This document shows positions 35,434 through 48,358 of a stretch of 64,000 bases of DNA, piece by piece. The DNA comes from Selaginella tamariscina (Eukaryota > Streptophyta > Lycopodiopsida > Selaginellales > Selaginellaceae): positions 1 through 64,000 of the forward strand of contig PUQB01000947.1 of assembly GCA_003024785.1 (NCBI GenBank). Reading direction: 5' to 3'. Position numbers and translations under genes: made by a program. Every line of letters starts with the position of its first letter. The first letter of the stretch is position 1. Below the pieces are notes generated by a model. It had not been told where the DNA came from, made no database searches, and saw nothing but the letters and a program-made list of their open reading frames with translations.

Positions 35434-37254
35434 CTATATCACAAGAAAACCACCAAGCACATCTCTTTCTTCGCCAGTACTTAACTGAGTGCGCATGCGT
35501 GTGGAGAGAGAAAGAGAGATTATCATATAGAAAACTAGACAATAATCCTCATCGCTTAACACTGCATGTGTGCCATAACCAAATTTCTTGTACATGTCAC
35601 GCATAAGTACATATGCAGCACCACTCTTCATATTACAAGCAACTAAAGCATCAAATGCAACCTTGCCGACTTCAAGGTTATTTGAATCTCTACAAGCCAT
35701 TAACAAACTCGTCCTATATAACTATCACCTTCATATGGCATACTCCGGATAGTTAATAACGCTTCTTCTAATCTCTCCCCTACAAAACATATCAACCACG
35801 CACGCATAATGCTCCATACTCCGACTTATACCATATCTACACATTGTTTCCAAACACTTTTTACCTTCTTCTACCATACCTGAATGACTACAAGCTGTAA
35901 GAATCAACAGCATTGTAACACCATCTATCTCAAAACCACCTTCCTGCATATCCCTTACAAGAGCAAGCACTTGATATGTGTCCCCAACCGAGCTGTAACC
36001 TGCTATATAGGAGCTCCACAACACTCTATCGCGTGTGTTTACCGTGTTAAATACATACTCTGCTGCGTACATGCCTCCACACTTACCGTAAAAGTCCACT
36101 AGTGTAGTAGCTACTAGCCTCTGTTGCTCTAACCCGAGTTTACATACTTCACCATGTATTCTCTTCCCAGTTGTGAGTGCCGATGCACAACCACATCCTT
36201 TGAGCACAACAGTGAATGTAACACTGTTTGGTTCACAATCCATGCTAGTAAACAAATCCAGTGCTAGTGAGACTTCCCCATTCTCCACGTATCCAATAAT
36301 GAGGCTAGTCCACAAAACAACGTCCCTACGAAGCACCTTATCGAAAACTGCTTGAGCAAGTCGCATGACACCGCATTTTCTGTATATCTCCACAAGGCTG
36401 CTTGCAACCACAATATCTGTATCAAATGCTCGTCTGTGGATCGCCATCGCAATCTCTAGAAGAAGCTCGTGTTTACCACTATAAAGTACCGCAGATGCCT
36501 TTAATATAGCAGAAAGTGTCACCGGGTTAGCTTCACAATCCATCCTTCTGAACAAGTCTAGCGCTACCGAGCACTCCCCATTCTCCACGTATCCCATGAT
36601 CAGACTCGTCCACGAAACGCAATCATGCTGCACCATGCTATCGAAAACAACTCGGGCGTACTGCATGCATCCGAGCTTCTGGTAGATATCCACCAAGTTG
36701 GTCGCCACAAATATGTGTTGATCCAGTCTCTGTTCTCTAGCTAGCTTATGAATATACATTGCTTTCTCTAAACAAAACTCCATATCCGAGTGTTTCTCAC
36801 CTATGTTCGCACATGCCTTAAGTGCAGTAACAAATGTAAATGAATCTGGTTCGAAGTCCATGGCATTAAGTAAATCCAGAGCTAATAGGCTTCTCCCATT
36901 CTCCACGTATCCCATAATTAAACTGTTCCACGAAACAACATCCTTGTGTAGCCATTTTCTCGAAGATATCCCGGCTGACCGCATGCAACCACATTTTCTG
37001 TACATATAAATGAGAGCGTTTGCTATGTATTTGTTAATATGTAATCCGGCTTCGATGACATCCAAGTGTATGGTTGTCCCTCTCTCCAAATCAAACTTCT
37101 TACCACATTCCTTCAATGCAGCCAGGAACGTTAGAACATTGTCTCGTTTGCTGTTGCTTTTGTTGCACAAGTTCTTCGACTTGTTATTGCTATTCTCTGG
37201 AGTTGCAAGTTGAGACAGTCTGATCCATAATGTAGCTGCCTGTTGCAAACTCAT
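35434..37254 (-). CDS. Second PPR protein (PLS type), C-terminal frame breaks
   Basis: The main frame (37,254-35,731) encodes 507 residues from MSLQQAATLWIRLSQLATPE. Repeats alternate between VVSWNSLIMGYVENG S-type units, LALDLF-M-CEPNSVTFV L-type units and IHLDVIEAGL P-type units, the PLS pattern of plant organellar RNA-binding proteins. Near 35,780 the frame changes by one base: the next frame reads LEEALLTIRSMPYEGDSYIG. It changes again near 35,707 to enter LLMACRDSNNLEVGKVAFDA and DMYKKFGYGT, an E-type region that ends at 35,434. A real E region spread over three frames suggests recent decay or base-call errors. No DYW domain is present. It is not related in detail to the SS-type PPR gene. 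Confidence 0.85.
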
Positions 37255-38769
37255 CTACCATCCACGTATGGTGCACATGTGTTACAAAATTATTGATTTT
37301 ATTTTTGTAATATATAACTCTCTGCTAGCGGATGGTTATTTGACATTGGTTAAATTAAAAAAAATGCCATAAACATATTAATAACATAATAACAAATACA
37401 TAGCACTGACAACTAAATACTATAAAATCAGTTATTATACCATGAATAATTATAAGAAACATTTAGCATAATTTTACTTTGTTACATTCCACAATTAAGT
37501 CATATTTATCCTCGTATTATTCGTAATATTAGAATGTGACCTTAATATGGTTCACGGTTTAACATTAGTTAATAAACTTTTTATAATATGCTCATTATAT
37601 ATTTAATAAAATCAATTAATATTAGATATTTTAAATTAATAAGTAATTGATAAAGTCTTGAGGCAAAATAACATTATACACAAGCGGGAAATAATAATAT
37701 TAATCAAGTGTATGAAATATAAATGAATATAAAAGTAAAAGCTATACAAATGAGTTCATAAAATTATATTAAATAAATTAAATCCTCTATATTAATATCT
37801 TTTCTTTCCAATGCAACTTTGTATATGTATAAAAATCATTATATAATTATAAGCCCAATAATATATGTAAATGAATATTAATTTTTAATAAAGAACCACA
37901 CTATTATAATTAAGTTCATTGAAAAATAACAATGATTATTATTATATTATTCAATTTTATTAGGTTACAGTGGTATAAATATACAATTCAATAAAAATAT
38001 TTACACATACAATTATGTTATCAGCCCCCCTTCCACGTCACCTGCTGGTGATGAAGTGTTATGTTAAATTAAATAAAAATATAAATATAATTAATAAATA
38101 CTAAAAATCAAGAGAAATATATAAAAACTTATGTTTAATAAAACATGTATATGCATTAATCATAAAGGTCTTATATACATTTCTTACGTTTTAAGGTCCA
38201 CTCTCCATTGGTAAATAAAAAAAAATGTTATGTCATTAGTAATAATATCACCATGTTTTTGATTATTTAAAAAAAAATAAATTATCAATAGATAATTTTA
38301 ATTACTCTTCTAAGGGGATTTTTACATATATATGTTATATAATATTATGCAACGAAGGTATACCTACTTAATATTTTCAATTAAAAGGAATTTAAAACTA
38401 ATTTTAGTGTCTTTATTATATTTTTTATTACAGTGTATCTCTTTTATTTATATATATTAAATATATATTACACACAAACATGTGGTGTGTAGAGAGAAAG
38501 AAGAGCTCTATCTTTCAACTGTTACATACTATGCATATAATATATTAATGTACATAAATACATATAGAATTATACTATGTAAGATTTGTTCGTTTATTGA
38601 TTATTCATATAAGGTTCTCTCTCTCTCTATATATATAATAAATATGTATATATTGTATATATATAAATTAATGTTATACATATATATGTATATTTTTAAA
38701 TTTAAATATAATGTTTTTATCATTTTCTTACAATCATTTTTAATTTAAATACATGTTGAGTCTAAGTGA

Positions 38770-39010
38770 AACAACATTATATATGTTGTGTTGACTTGAG
38801 TGTGGATGGGTGTGGGCGTCCTTCGTTTTTGGTGTATGGTTGTGGCTTCCCTTTGCTTGCAAGGGATAGTCAGGCATGTTCCTGCCTATCTCTTGGGTTG
38901 GCTCCGCTAACTTGCTAGCACTGTGTTGGCACTTGTTCGTGGCCATTGCCGGCAATTGGACTTGGGCATTCTTGGGGCTGGTATCCTTCTCAATGGGGAT
39001 GTGTCGTGAG
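38770..39010. other. GC-rich island in the AT desert
   Basis: About 240 bp of GC-balanced sequence interrupts the desert abruptly. It is not obviously coding in any frame (the minus frame 38,955-38,740 is open but of low information) and I recognise no RNA gene. A small inserted element is possible. Confidence 0.4.
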
Positions 39011-42000
39011 AGATCTTCTAAAGACCGTGCATATTATTCATATTAATGTCTTTAATATAAACAAATTCAAATGTGTGTGTATATATATAATATTTTAAAT
39101 GTAAATGATTAATATTTTGGTGAATTTTGCTCCTCTTATTTTCAAATCTAAATTTTTTATTGTTTCTCAACTTCACTTAATCTAAATGAAAAAAATTTAA
39201 AGTAAAACGTAATTAACTAGTGAATTAATATTGAATATATATATTATTAATTTATGCATGATAACCATACAACTGAGTAAAATTATTTAATTATTGACTT
39301 CCATCCAAAGAGCCATGTATGTATTACATAGGTGTTATTTAAATTAAAATTAAAAATAACCACTAAGTGGAAAAATAAATTCATGATAATATAAAAAAAA
39401 TAAATTGAATTTTATAGTTGAGGCAATTAATCACTAGTTAGTGAAAAGTGAACCTAAGTGAAAATCAATAAAAAATAATAAATTAATAATATTAAAAAAC
39501 CAAAAGAAATAAAATATATAAACTTATATATAAATTGAAAGAAGTGTAAAACAATATGCATAACCCTCTTTATGTATACATTTCTTATGTTTCAAGTGAA
39601 AATCAATTTAAGAATAATAAATTAATAAATACTAAAAACTAAAAGAAATAAAAAATATAGAAACTTATATATAATTAAAAAAAAAACATGTAAAAACTAT
39701 ATGCATTAATCTTAAAATTTTTTGTTATGTATATATCTATTACATTTTAAATGAAAATGAAATCTAAAAATAATAAAATAGTAAATATTAAGAAGTTGTT
39801 ATACAACCCCTTCATGTTGTTAAGTTTCACGTTCACAAATTACTTAACATAAAAAAAAATGATAATATACACATTAGCAACAAACAACACACACAGTATG
39901 CTTAGTTATAAAAATGTTATAATATGCCCATTATATAATTAAAAAACACTATAATATACTTAGTTAATATTAATATTTTAAAGTAATATTACTACTCACT
40001 AGTAATAATGATAAAGCCTTTAATCAAAATAACACATTAATACACAAGTGCATTAAATATTTTATTAATCAAGTGCATGAGATATAAGTGTAAGTAAAAG
40101 TAAAAGATATATAAATGAGTTTATAAGAATTTATATTAAATAAATTAAATTACTTATATTAATACCTTTTCTTTCCAATAGAAATTTATATATATGTGTA
40201 TATATAATATTTATATTTAAAATCATTATATAATTACAACCCCAATTATCTAATTAAAATATATGTAAATGACTAGTAAATTTGTAATAAAGATTACAAT
40301 TAAGTTCAATATAAATAATAATGAGTATGATTATATTATTATTTATTAATTGCAGTAATATAAATAAATATCTAACTTATAATATAACCATTATCTTAAT
40401 ACATAATGATTGTTACAAAAATAAATTAAGTATATTTTATTTTTATATTTTTCAAATTTATTATAGTAGTTGAATAAATCATATGCATTTAATATTTATA
40501 ACTAATTATAAATTAAGAAGTAAAATATTAATAAATAAGTATATACGTGACATGAGATGTAATGACACTCATTAAGTGATTTTGATTTATTTTATTATAA
40601 AATGAACTTAAAGATGGTGAGTTTATATTTAAGTTTTGAGGTTTATTTATGCTTTTTAACGATTCTTAACTTTTAATGGTATTATTAACTTGGTGAGTTT
40701 ATTTTTAAAGCTTGAGCTTTTCGATGATTTAAATTCTCTTTTAGTCATTAATCAAGTTGTTATTCTTAATTTAATGAGTTTATCTCGAAAACCTATTCCT
40801 GAACAAGAATCACATTTCAACACCACTTTTTATTATCGTTTTTAATATCTTTAACGGAAAAAACGTAATCTGAATTCGATTTATCCATAAAATCCTTAAT
40901 CCAGTTCATATTCTTAATTATCTCAAAGTTAAAAACCTTTAATTTCTTCTTATTTCTTCTTAATCTAAGTTATCCTTATCCTAATGAATTAACTTAAGTT
41001 AATGTGTATATAAATATATAACACATGAAATTTTTATTTAAATTATTATGTATATGTGATAATTTAACTCTTTTTTTTAAAAAAAATTTATTTTATGTAT
41101 ATGATAACACATGGAATTTTTCTATCCTTATTGTGTCAAATTATTATATATATGTGGTAACTTTTTCTTAACTTTCTTAAATTATTATCTATGTAATAAT
41201 TTAAATTTTTTAAATTATTCTAGGGAGTTTAAGATAACCATGGGTTTAGTCCTCCGTTTTGAAGAACCTTAATTTTATAATTTTTAATATTTTTTTGATA
41301 CACTTATGTATGCATAAAAATCATTGTAATTTAAATTTATTTTTATTATAAATATATGAAACCAACTATGACATTTATAATGAATCATCACACCAAAGAT
41401 AATTATAGAGCTTATTAGAGTAACTATATAGCAAAGTATGATTATAAGAATTGATATTTAACAATTATATATAACATAAGTTTTTTTAATAACTTATTAT
41501 ATTATTATAGTATATAAGTATTATTATTTTTTGTAAATTATCTTTTTATCTTCTTTAGTGTAACTCTTCACAATTTTGTGATGTTTATTTCCAAAAATTA
41601 TAATAAGGAAAAATATATACATATATACACCCTTGAAATTATGATATTTAGTAAATTTCTTTGATAATTTTACCCCTCATGTGTTTCAATAATAAAATTT
41701 ATAATATACTTTTGAAAAATAAATAAAATTTCAATGAATTTATAATTTATACTATTTAACTCTAAAATAAACTAATCAGACTATATCACAATATAGTATA
41801 ATTATAAAACTTTGTGCTTATTATGAAGTGGTTGTACTGATATTGTTAAAATATGCTAAGTTAATCTAAATCAAAGGCTAAGATTTAATCTTAACTGCTG
41901 ATTTGTATTCTTTTAAGGTAAGTAAATAAATTTAAGTTAAAAAATTAATAAGAATATGTATTTAAGATTAATAAATTATTATAAAGAAATAAAATACAAG

Positions 42001-43252
42001 ATATACATTAACTAATTAATGAATATTTTAAACATATGCATATAAATAAGAGAATATACGTATTTATATTATAAGTAATTAAGGTAATATTATTTAATTA
42101 AAAACATAAACTATTATAAATTTGTAGATTAATATATTAAAAGACTTCATAATATGATTGCATCCGTATTAGAATATGCCTTAGAGTATTTTAAGGATAT
42201 TTCATGTTATATTTGAATAAAAAATTCCATTTAAAATAAAAATAAAAAATAATATGTATTACAGGTGAGATACTGGAGCAGGAGGAATATTATAAGGTAT
42301 CATATAACATATAATTGAACATATTATGAAGTATAATCTAAATAATATTATCAAAGATAATATTATACTTAATATAGCATTCAGCATCACATTCAGCATG
42401 GTATTAAACATGATTGTAACCATAATGAAAAAATGCACTATGAGATAGTAAGAATAACAACAAATTAACATGTATTAATATTTTGAATCGTTAAAAAACT
42501 CATCGACCAATATGATATGATTTATTTACATTACATTATTAAATATATTGAACTTCTATGTCTTGCCACACATATTCGCATTACATTCTTGAAATTAAGT
42601 ATATTATTTCATAAATATTAAGATATGGTACATGTGTGTCTTTTATATACACTTACACGTACAATAAGACGTGGTTTCTCCCGAACAAAAAGAAAATAAT
42701 AAGTTTTTTTGTTTACGTGTAAAATAATTAAAACTGAACCAGTCAATTAAAATGTGCAGCGTGAAGATTTATATATTACTTATGAAGATATTATATAATA
42801 CATATCACTTACACACAATATCCATGCTATGCATGACTCTCCAACAGAAATGTATAAAAACTTAAAAGTTTTATTTTATAAGTTAATTTTGAAAATTAAA
42901 AGTCTCGTAAAATATACATGTATAATAAATGCATTTATATATATCGTACATATACATTATAGATATGTCTGTTTATATATTTTATATTTTCATTCTAATA
43001 AGAGTTGATATAATAATGTAAGCATATATACTCCACACACACACACACATACATAATATATATGCAAGTGTATATATGAATGAACCTGCATGAGCTGCAT
43101 ATTGGCTGGCCTTGATAGGCTCAAGCTGTGTGTAATCACGAATAAACATTAATTTATATAATTATAATACCATGAGAGCGGTTCTTGATCAAAAACGTGC
43201 ATATCTGCAGAATAATTAAATTCTAATAATACTATCTGAACCGTTGATATTA

Positions 43253-43272
43253 GCGTGTGCGCGCGCGCGCGT
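43253..43272. repeat. Alternating GC run (Z-DNA prone)
   Basis: GTGTGCGCGCGCGCGCGTT is an alternating purine-pyrimidine tract in AT-rich surroundings. Confidence 0.85.
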
Positions 43273-44109
43273 TATCCTGACATGTTATAATGCTTATGTT
43301 ATATATAACACAGGTTTTTTTTATGTATGTGCGACTCTCTTTCATAGTGCGTGAGGAGTTTCCTCTCGTTCATTATATTACTAAATAGAATATTCTTTGT
43401 ATGTTCTTTTTGAATATTCTGTTCTATACTTTATATTCTGTATTATTTAAAGGAATATTTTATATATACACTTAAATACAAGGAATTCAGAATAATTTCA
43501 TTATATTAATAAAAATGCTGTTAAGTATTAATTATATAAAAACAAATTAGCACATATGTTACTAAGGATTTTTAAAATAAAATAAAAACAATTATTGCTT
43601 TACAAAACATAAATTTTTTTATAGCATCTCAATTATAATTAATAATAAATGATCTAAGTGATATTGAATATTTTATTTAAATTTATAATTTAAAATTCGA
43701 TAAACTTTAAAGTCCATATCACAATTCTCTTTATCATATAATTTCTGAAATAGTTTTAGCTATAAAATAAAGCACAATATTTACAACAGATATATATTCA
43801 TGTCTGAAGAGTTGTTTTTGTTTTGTGAAACATAAAGCAAAATTTGAAATTAAACATAATGAGGAATATTCTTATTAATAATGATTATTCATATTGCAAA
43901 TTTAATATAGTTTATTAATATAAATATATTAATAAATTAAATTTAATATGTTGAATATTGTTATTTTAAACTCGTTAAACAAATAATATGTAGTCTCTGT
44001 GGTGCGTTTGCTCTCATGTATACTATTCACACATACAAACATAAATTTATATTTACACTATTTGTATACTTGTATAATTGTTTGGGATGTATATGCATGA
44101 GTGAGTATA

Positions 44110-44110
44110 C

Positions 44111-44173
<63 letters not shown>

Positions 44174-44190
44174 TGTGAGAGAGAGAGATA
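44110..44190. repeat. GT-GA compound microsatellite
   Basis: A GT run followed by GA runs lies next to the 3' end of the GT90 gene. Confidence 0.95.
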
Positions 44191-44223
44191 CACAATACAT
44201 TTAATTCTTATCATGAGAATAGC

Positions 44224-45611
44224 TTAAGAATAAAACAAATTTGCACACTTAGTTGTTGTGTCAAGCATTGCTATGTGCAACGGGCGGGCAATGCAATGAA
44301 CAGCGTCTTTACATATCAGTTCAGCTAATTCTGGTACCTCGACTTTAAATTTTTGAAGTTTAGCATATTCCTGCAACAGTTTCAACATGTATCTGTAGAC
44401 GTTATCCATTCTTAAGTCACGCTTAACAAACTCCTGAGCCTCAGCAGCAACAGCTTTTGCTTCATTTGGATATAAATTGCCCCATTCGATTGTCCTTTGA
44501 ATATCCCCACATGTCGGAACCACGGCTGATTGAAAAATGATGTTTTCCAGAAACCAAGCCTCTTGAGAAGAAGTCGTAATAATCAGAAGCAATCGATAGC
44601 ACAGCAGACCCACAAGACATTATATATTTGCGACTAACAGACCAAGAGTAACCTTCAATATAAATTTTGTACCTGTAGTTGCATGTTCTTCAAGTTTAGA
44701 ATTTGCAAAATGGTTTTGCCCTTCAGCAAGCCAGTCTGACCATAAATGTATGCACCAATCTGCGTGTTATTACACTTGAGTAGCTCGTTCGAATGGAAGC
44801 AACATGCAGGTTCCCTTTCCATTGTGCATATGGGTCCTTAAGTTCCCATTCGGTTTGTTGTGCATTAGCATTTAACGTCTCTTCCCAAGGTGGAATCTGA
44901 ATTTCAGGCCAACCCCAAAATGACCAATCCGGAAATGGAATGTCAAAGTGCTTGTTGGTGCTATCGTATCCGAACAGCGTGGTGGAACACGACCATGGAA
45001 GCGTTCCTTATCATTCTAGGCATGTCTTGACAGTTGAAGAAAAATTCAACATTTGGAACTTGGTCTGGATATTTTTCGAGCAACTCCAACAACCCCCAAA
45101 TGGTGAACATCATCCTACTTTGGAAACAGCGATAGTAAAGCTCGATGTACAGCTTACCCTTGTAAATGATAGCTCTAAAAGCTGCATTCTTCCTAGACTC
45201 TTGGAGAATGTCTGGAGATCCCTATGTCCCTCCAAGGAGATAAATCTTCCTCAATCCACTTGAAATAACCGGGATCTGTGGTTGCATTGGAAAGGTGAAA
45301 AGTTGATCTTTTGCCCCCCTCGTTCTCTTGACCTGTTCCACATGAGTCAATGCATCCTAGCACATGTGGTACTCTACTAATCCTAGACCACAGCGTGGGA
45401 CGGCTCATTTTTGCCACGGAGTGGCAGCCATGTTGTCCCCTGCCACTGTTGGATGCAACATTCCTATACTGAAAAGTAAAGTGCAAACCAACAAGACCAC
45501 CAAGCCGATGATTTTTAAACTCTCTCCAAAGCTTTTAACCCGTGGAAACAATCCAATGTTTCTTTCTATTACGTCGTTCCTGGAACCCGTGGAAATCCAT
45601 TGTGGAATCAA
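44224..45611 (-). pseudogene. GT90 / CAP10-type O-glucosyltransferase (DUF821), disrupted
   Basis: Minus-strand pieces in order match the family. There is an N-terminal membrane anchor (LKIIGLVVLLVCTLLFSIGM), then YFKWIEEDLSPWRDIGISR, then AAFRAIIYKGKLYIELYYR and MMFTIWGLLELLEKYPDQVP. Next come the diagnostic DIPFPDWSFWGWPEI with IPPWEE, DPYAQWKGN, and the tail IEWGNLYPNEAKAVAAEAQE with VYRYMLKLLQEYAKLQKFKV. Members are Golgi or ER glycosyltransferases related to Rumi and plant wall or glycoprotein enzymes. The frame changes at least four times (near 45,420, 45,200, 44,950 and 44,640-44,800) and no clean introns explain this, so it is probably a pseudogene. Assembly error could account for some of the changes. 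Confidence 0.85.
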
Positions 45612-45900
45612 AATCCCTAATAATTTAAGCTACAATTGCATTATGATGTAACCTTGCCTTCTGTGCAAGACTCTCTTATATCGAAGCGCCATGGATTGCT
45701 CCTCGCTGCACAGTGTGTACTGTAAACCCTATATCCGGAAGAACCCTTTAATATAAAACCTAACCCTAACCTAAACTAAGCGTCTTCACCCATATAAGAA
45801 AATACAAAATGTGGTCTTCCATCATTTGTATTCTCCGGTGTTAGAGTTTGTGAATTAAACTCTGTGCTACGAGAGAGAGAGAGAGAGTGTGTGTTTTATG
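45612..45900. other. GT90 upstream region
   Basis: Moderate GC. It contains a telomere-like AACCTAACCCTAACCTAAAC (45,758-45,777) and a short GA run. It could be the GT90 promoter. Homology to arm A begins right after it. Confidence 0.4.
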
Positions 45901-46519
45901 TTCGTAAACATTGTATATATGTGTGTACATGTGTGTGCTCAGTTGATTATATATATGAAAAATGAATATATTTATGTATATATGTATATATTTATGCACA
46001 CACAGGAAGCTTGAATATCTATACGATGGAAGAAAGTATTGGAAACAAACACATATAGAACAACGGAAGGTAAATTAAATAAGATTTAATTTTACACTTG
46101 AAATCTTTTCAGACAACACTCATGCGTTTTACTGATATGCTCTCTTGGAGGAAGGTATGACATGTATATGTATGTGTGTAAGTGTATAGTTATACACTTA
46201 TACACACACACACACACGTTTTATTACAATACACGTGTGTATATGTATGAATAGGTGTATACTATAGAATACTATGTTTATATGGCAGGCTGCGCTGACA
46301 AAAACATTGACTTCGGAAACAGGAAAACCATAACACAAGCCACGAGTGAGATTACGGCAACTATTGATCGGATAAAGTATTTTGTAAATAATTGTGATAA
46401 GGTAATTAACATAAATAAATACAGGTACTGGAAAGAATTACAGTTTTCGAAAGCTCTAGTATTAAGGAGAAAGGTGTATGAACCCCTTGGCATAGTAAGT
46501 TTTATATAAATATATATAA

Positions 46520-46522
46520 TGC

Positions 46523-46600
<78 letters not shown>
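46520..46600. repeat. GT-GA compound microsatellite in ALDH B intron
   Basis: GT units followed by GA units, corresponding to the CT-CA tract at 27,656-27,707 in arm A. The arm B tract is longer. Confidence 0.95.
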
Positions 46601-46603
<3 letters not shown>

Positions 46604-47296
46604 TATATACATACGTTATTAGTGTATATTTAAATTTCAATTCTTTTTCTTACAGGTGGCAAATATATCTGCGTGGAATTATCCGTATTTCCTTTCAACT
46701 AATATATTTGCACCAGCTCTTTTAACTGGGAATTGTGTTCTATACAAACCGAGCGAATATGTCAACCTTATAGGTCATGAGATTACGAATATCCTCCATT
46801 TGGTAAACTTTAATAAATTTTTATATTAACTTAAAATAACGAATATTATTATTAGTATTGTTTACTTTATTAATAGTTAGGTATTCCTGAGATGTATTGC
46901 TATATCAACTGGAGGCCCAGAAACTGGTTCATTAATGGATTATTTTTTACTGGCTCTATATTAATGGATAGAAATTATTAAAAGAGCTGCTCCCAACCTT
47001 ATAAAGGTAATATTAAATAACTATATTTAATTAAATAGTTAGTTAATTATCTAAAACATTGATTTATTATTTGAATTAGTAAAACAAAAAATAAATTATA
47101 ATAAAGTTATACTAATAATTCAAGTTTATTTCAGCTACAGTTGGAGCTTGGCGGTAAAGATGCTACGAATATTCGAGATGATGTGCCAATATTCTAGCTG
47201 CGGCTACTACAGTTGCTGACGGAGCATTTTGCCAGGTACTTAATATATTATTTCATATTTTAAGTTAATATATTATTTCATACAAAGTATGCTACG

Positions 47297-47360
<64 letters not shown>

Positions 47361-47659
47361 ATACAGATTGGAAATCCTATGTTGGAGGAGACGTATATTG
47401 GACCTCTATGCACAAAGCAGCAAGTTGACCGGATTGGACGGCAGGTATTTTTAATTTTCTATATAACTATATATAATTTATTAGTAATATATTCTGGAAT
47501 TAATAATATTAATTTTACAGCTTGCCGAGGCCATGGAGAAAGGTGCTCAAGTTCATGTTGGTGGAGATACTAAAAGCGCCAAGGCTGGCCATTTTGTTCC
47601 CCCTACTGTAAGTGTGTGTATGTGTGTGAGTGCGTGCGTGCGTGTCTGTGTGTGAGAGA

Positions 47660-48036
47660 GAGGAGAGACACTCACAGCAATTCCAATAACCAGTGCCAAC
47701 ATCTAGTTCTGCAAAATAATTCATAAAATTAATATATATGATATTATATATTTATTTAATATTATCAATATATAGCTACCATTAAGGATAACTTCTGCAT
47801 CTTCAAAATGCTTACTGAAACACTCGCTGTTAAACCATATTCACTATCTTTCATTAAAACGCACTAATTATGTACAAAATAGATAATTAACAAACTAATT
47901 AATTAACTAAATAGTAATATATAATAGTTACTTGTATACCAACTACTGGACCAAAGGTTTCATTTCACATTATGCACATTTGATGGCTTCCATCAGTTAA
48001 AATCTGTATACCATATATTATATAAGGTGTGTGTCG
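47660..48036. repeat. Micro-inversion inside arm B
   Basis: Here arm B runs in the same direction as arm A (26,053-26,430), although the sequence on both sides is reverse-complemented. CAGCAATTCCAATAACCAGT and CATATATTATATAAGG mark the two ends. Breakpoints fall at GT/GA microsatellites and near GGAAACG. Confidence 0.9.
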
Positions 48037-48358
48037 TTTCCGCCATGGTAACTCCAACACACACACACACACATATGCATACATAATACACATATATCAA
48101 CAGGTCTGGTAGAAAGAATTCAGGCATGGGTTCAACACTCGGGATTGATGGGCTTAGGGCCTTTGTACAACTTTCATATTCACAAGCCTTTACTTAAACT
48201 CATTAATAAGAATTAAATCAGAAGTAAAACCATATAGTATGTTTAAGCATTGAATATTATACCAATATATACACAATTGTACTACATTATATCGAGTGTT
48301 GAATGAAAGTGTCAAACTAGCTTTCACACTAGTTTCACATTGTGTGAAACTTACCTCT

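Larger units (their letters stand above)
37255..44215. other. AT-rich gene desert
   Basis: About seven kilobases of very AT-rich sequence with homopolymers and TA runs. Several related stretches recur, for example around 37,690-37,870 and 40,020-40,230 (TTCTTTCCAAT, AAATGAGTT[C/T]ATAA and similar), suggesting old duplications. No exon was recognised. One GC-rich island is listed separately. Confidence 0.65.
46006..48190 (+). pseudogene. Aldehyde dehydrogenase copy B, broken
   Basis: Homology starts in exon 3 (KLEYLYDGRKYWKQTHIEQR). Exons 1-2 are absent. TLMRFTDMLSWRK, ISAWNYPYFLSTNIFAPALL and LQLELGGKDAT can be read, but small deletions shift the frame in several exons. The exon carrying the catalytic cysteine (SCCSVER in copy A) is missing between about 47,235 and 47,285. 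The exons after FVPPT are flipped to the other strand by the micro-inversion (47,660-48,036), and the last exon has lost part of its tail. It cannot encode an active enzyme. The start 5' of exon 3 is lost where arm homology ends. Confidence 0.9.

Noticed and set aside
46278-46640. 120-aa minus-strand open frame across a microsatellite
   Set aside because: It is Ser-Leu and Thr-His repeat translated from GA and GT runs, antisense to ALDH exons.
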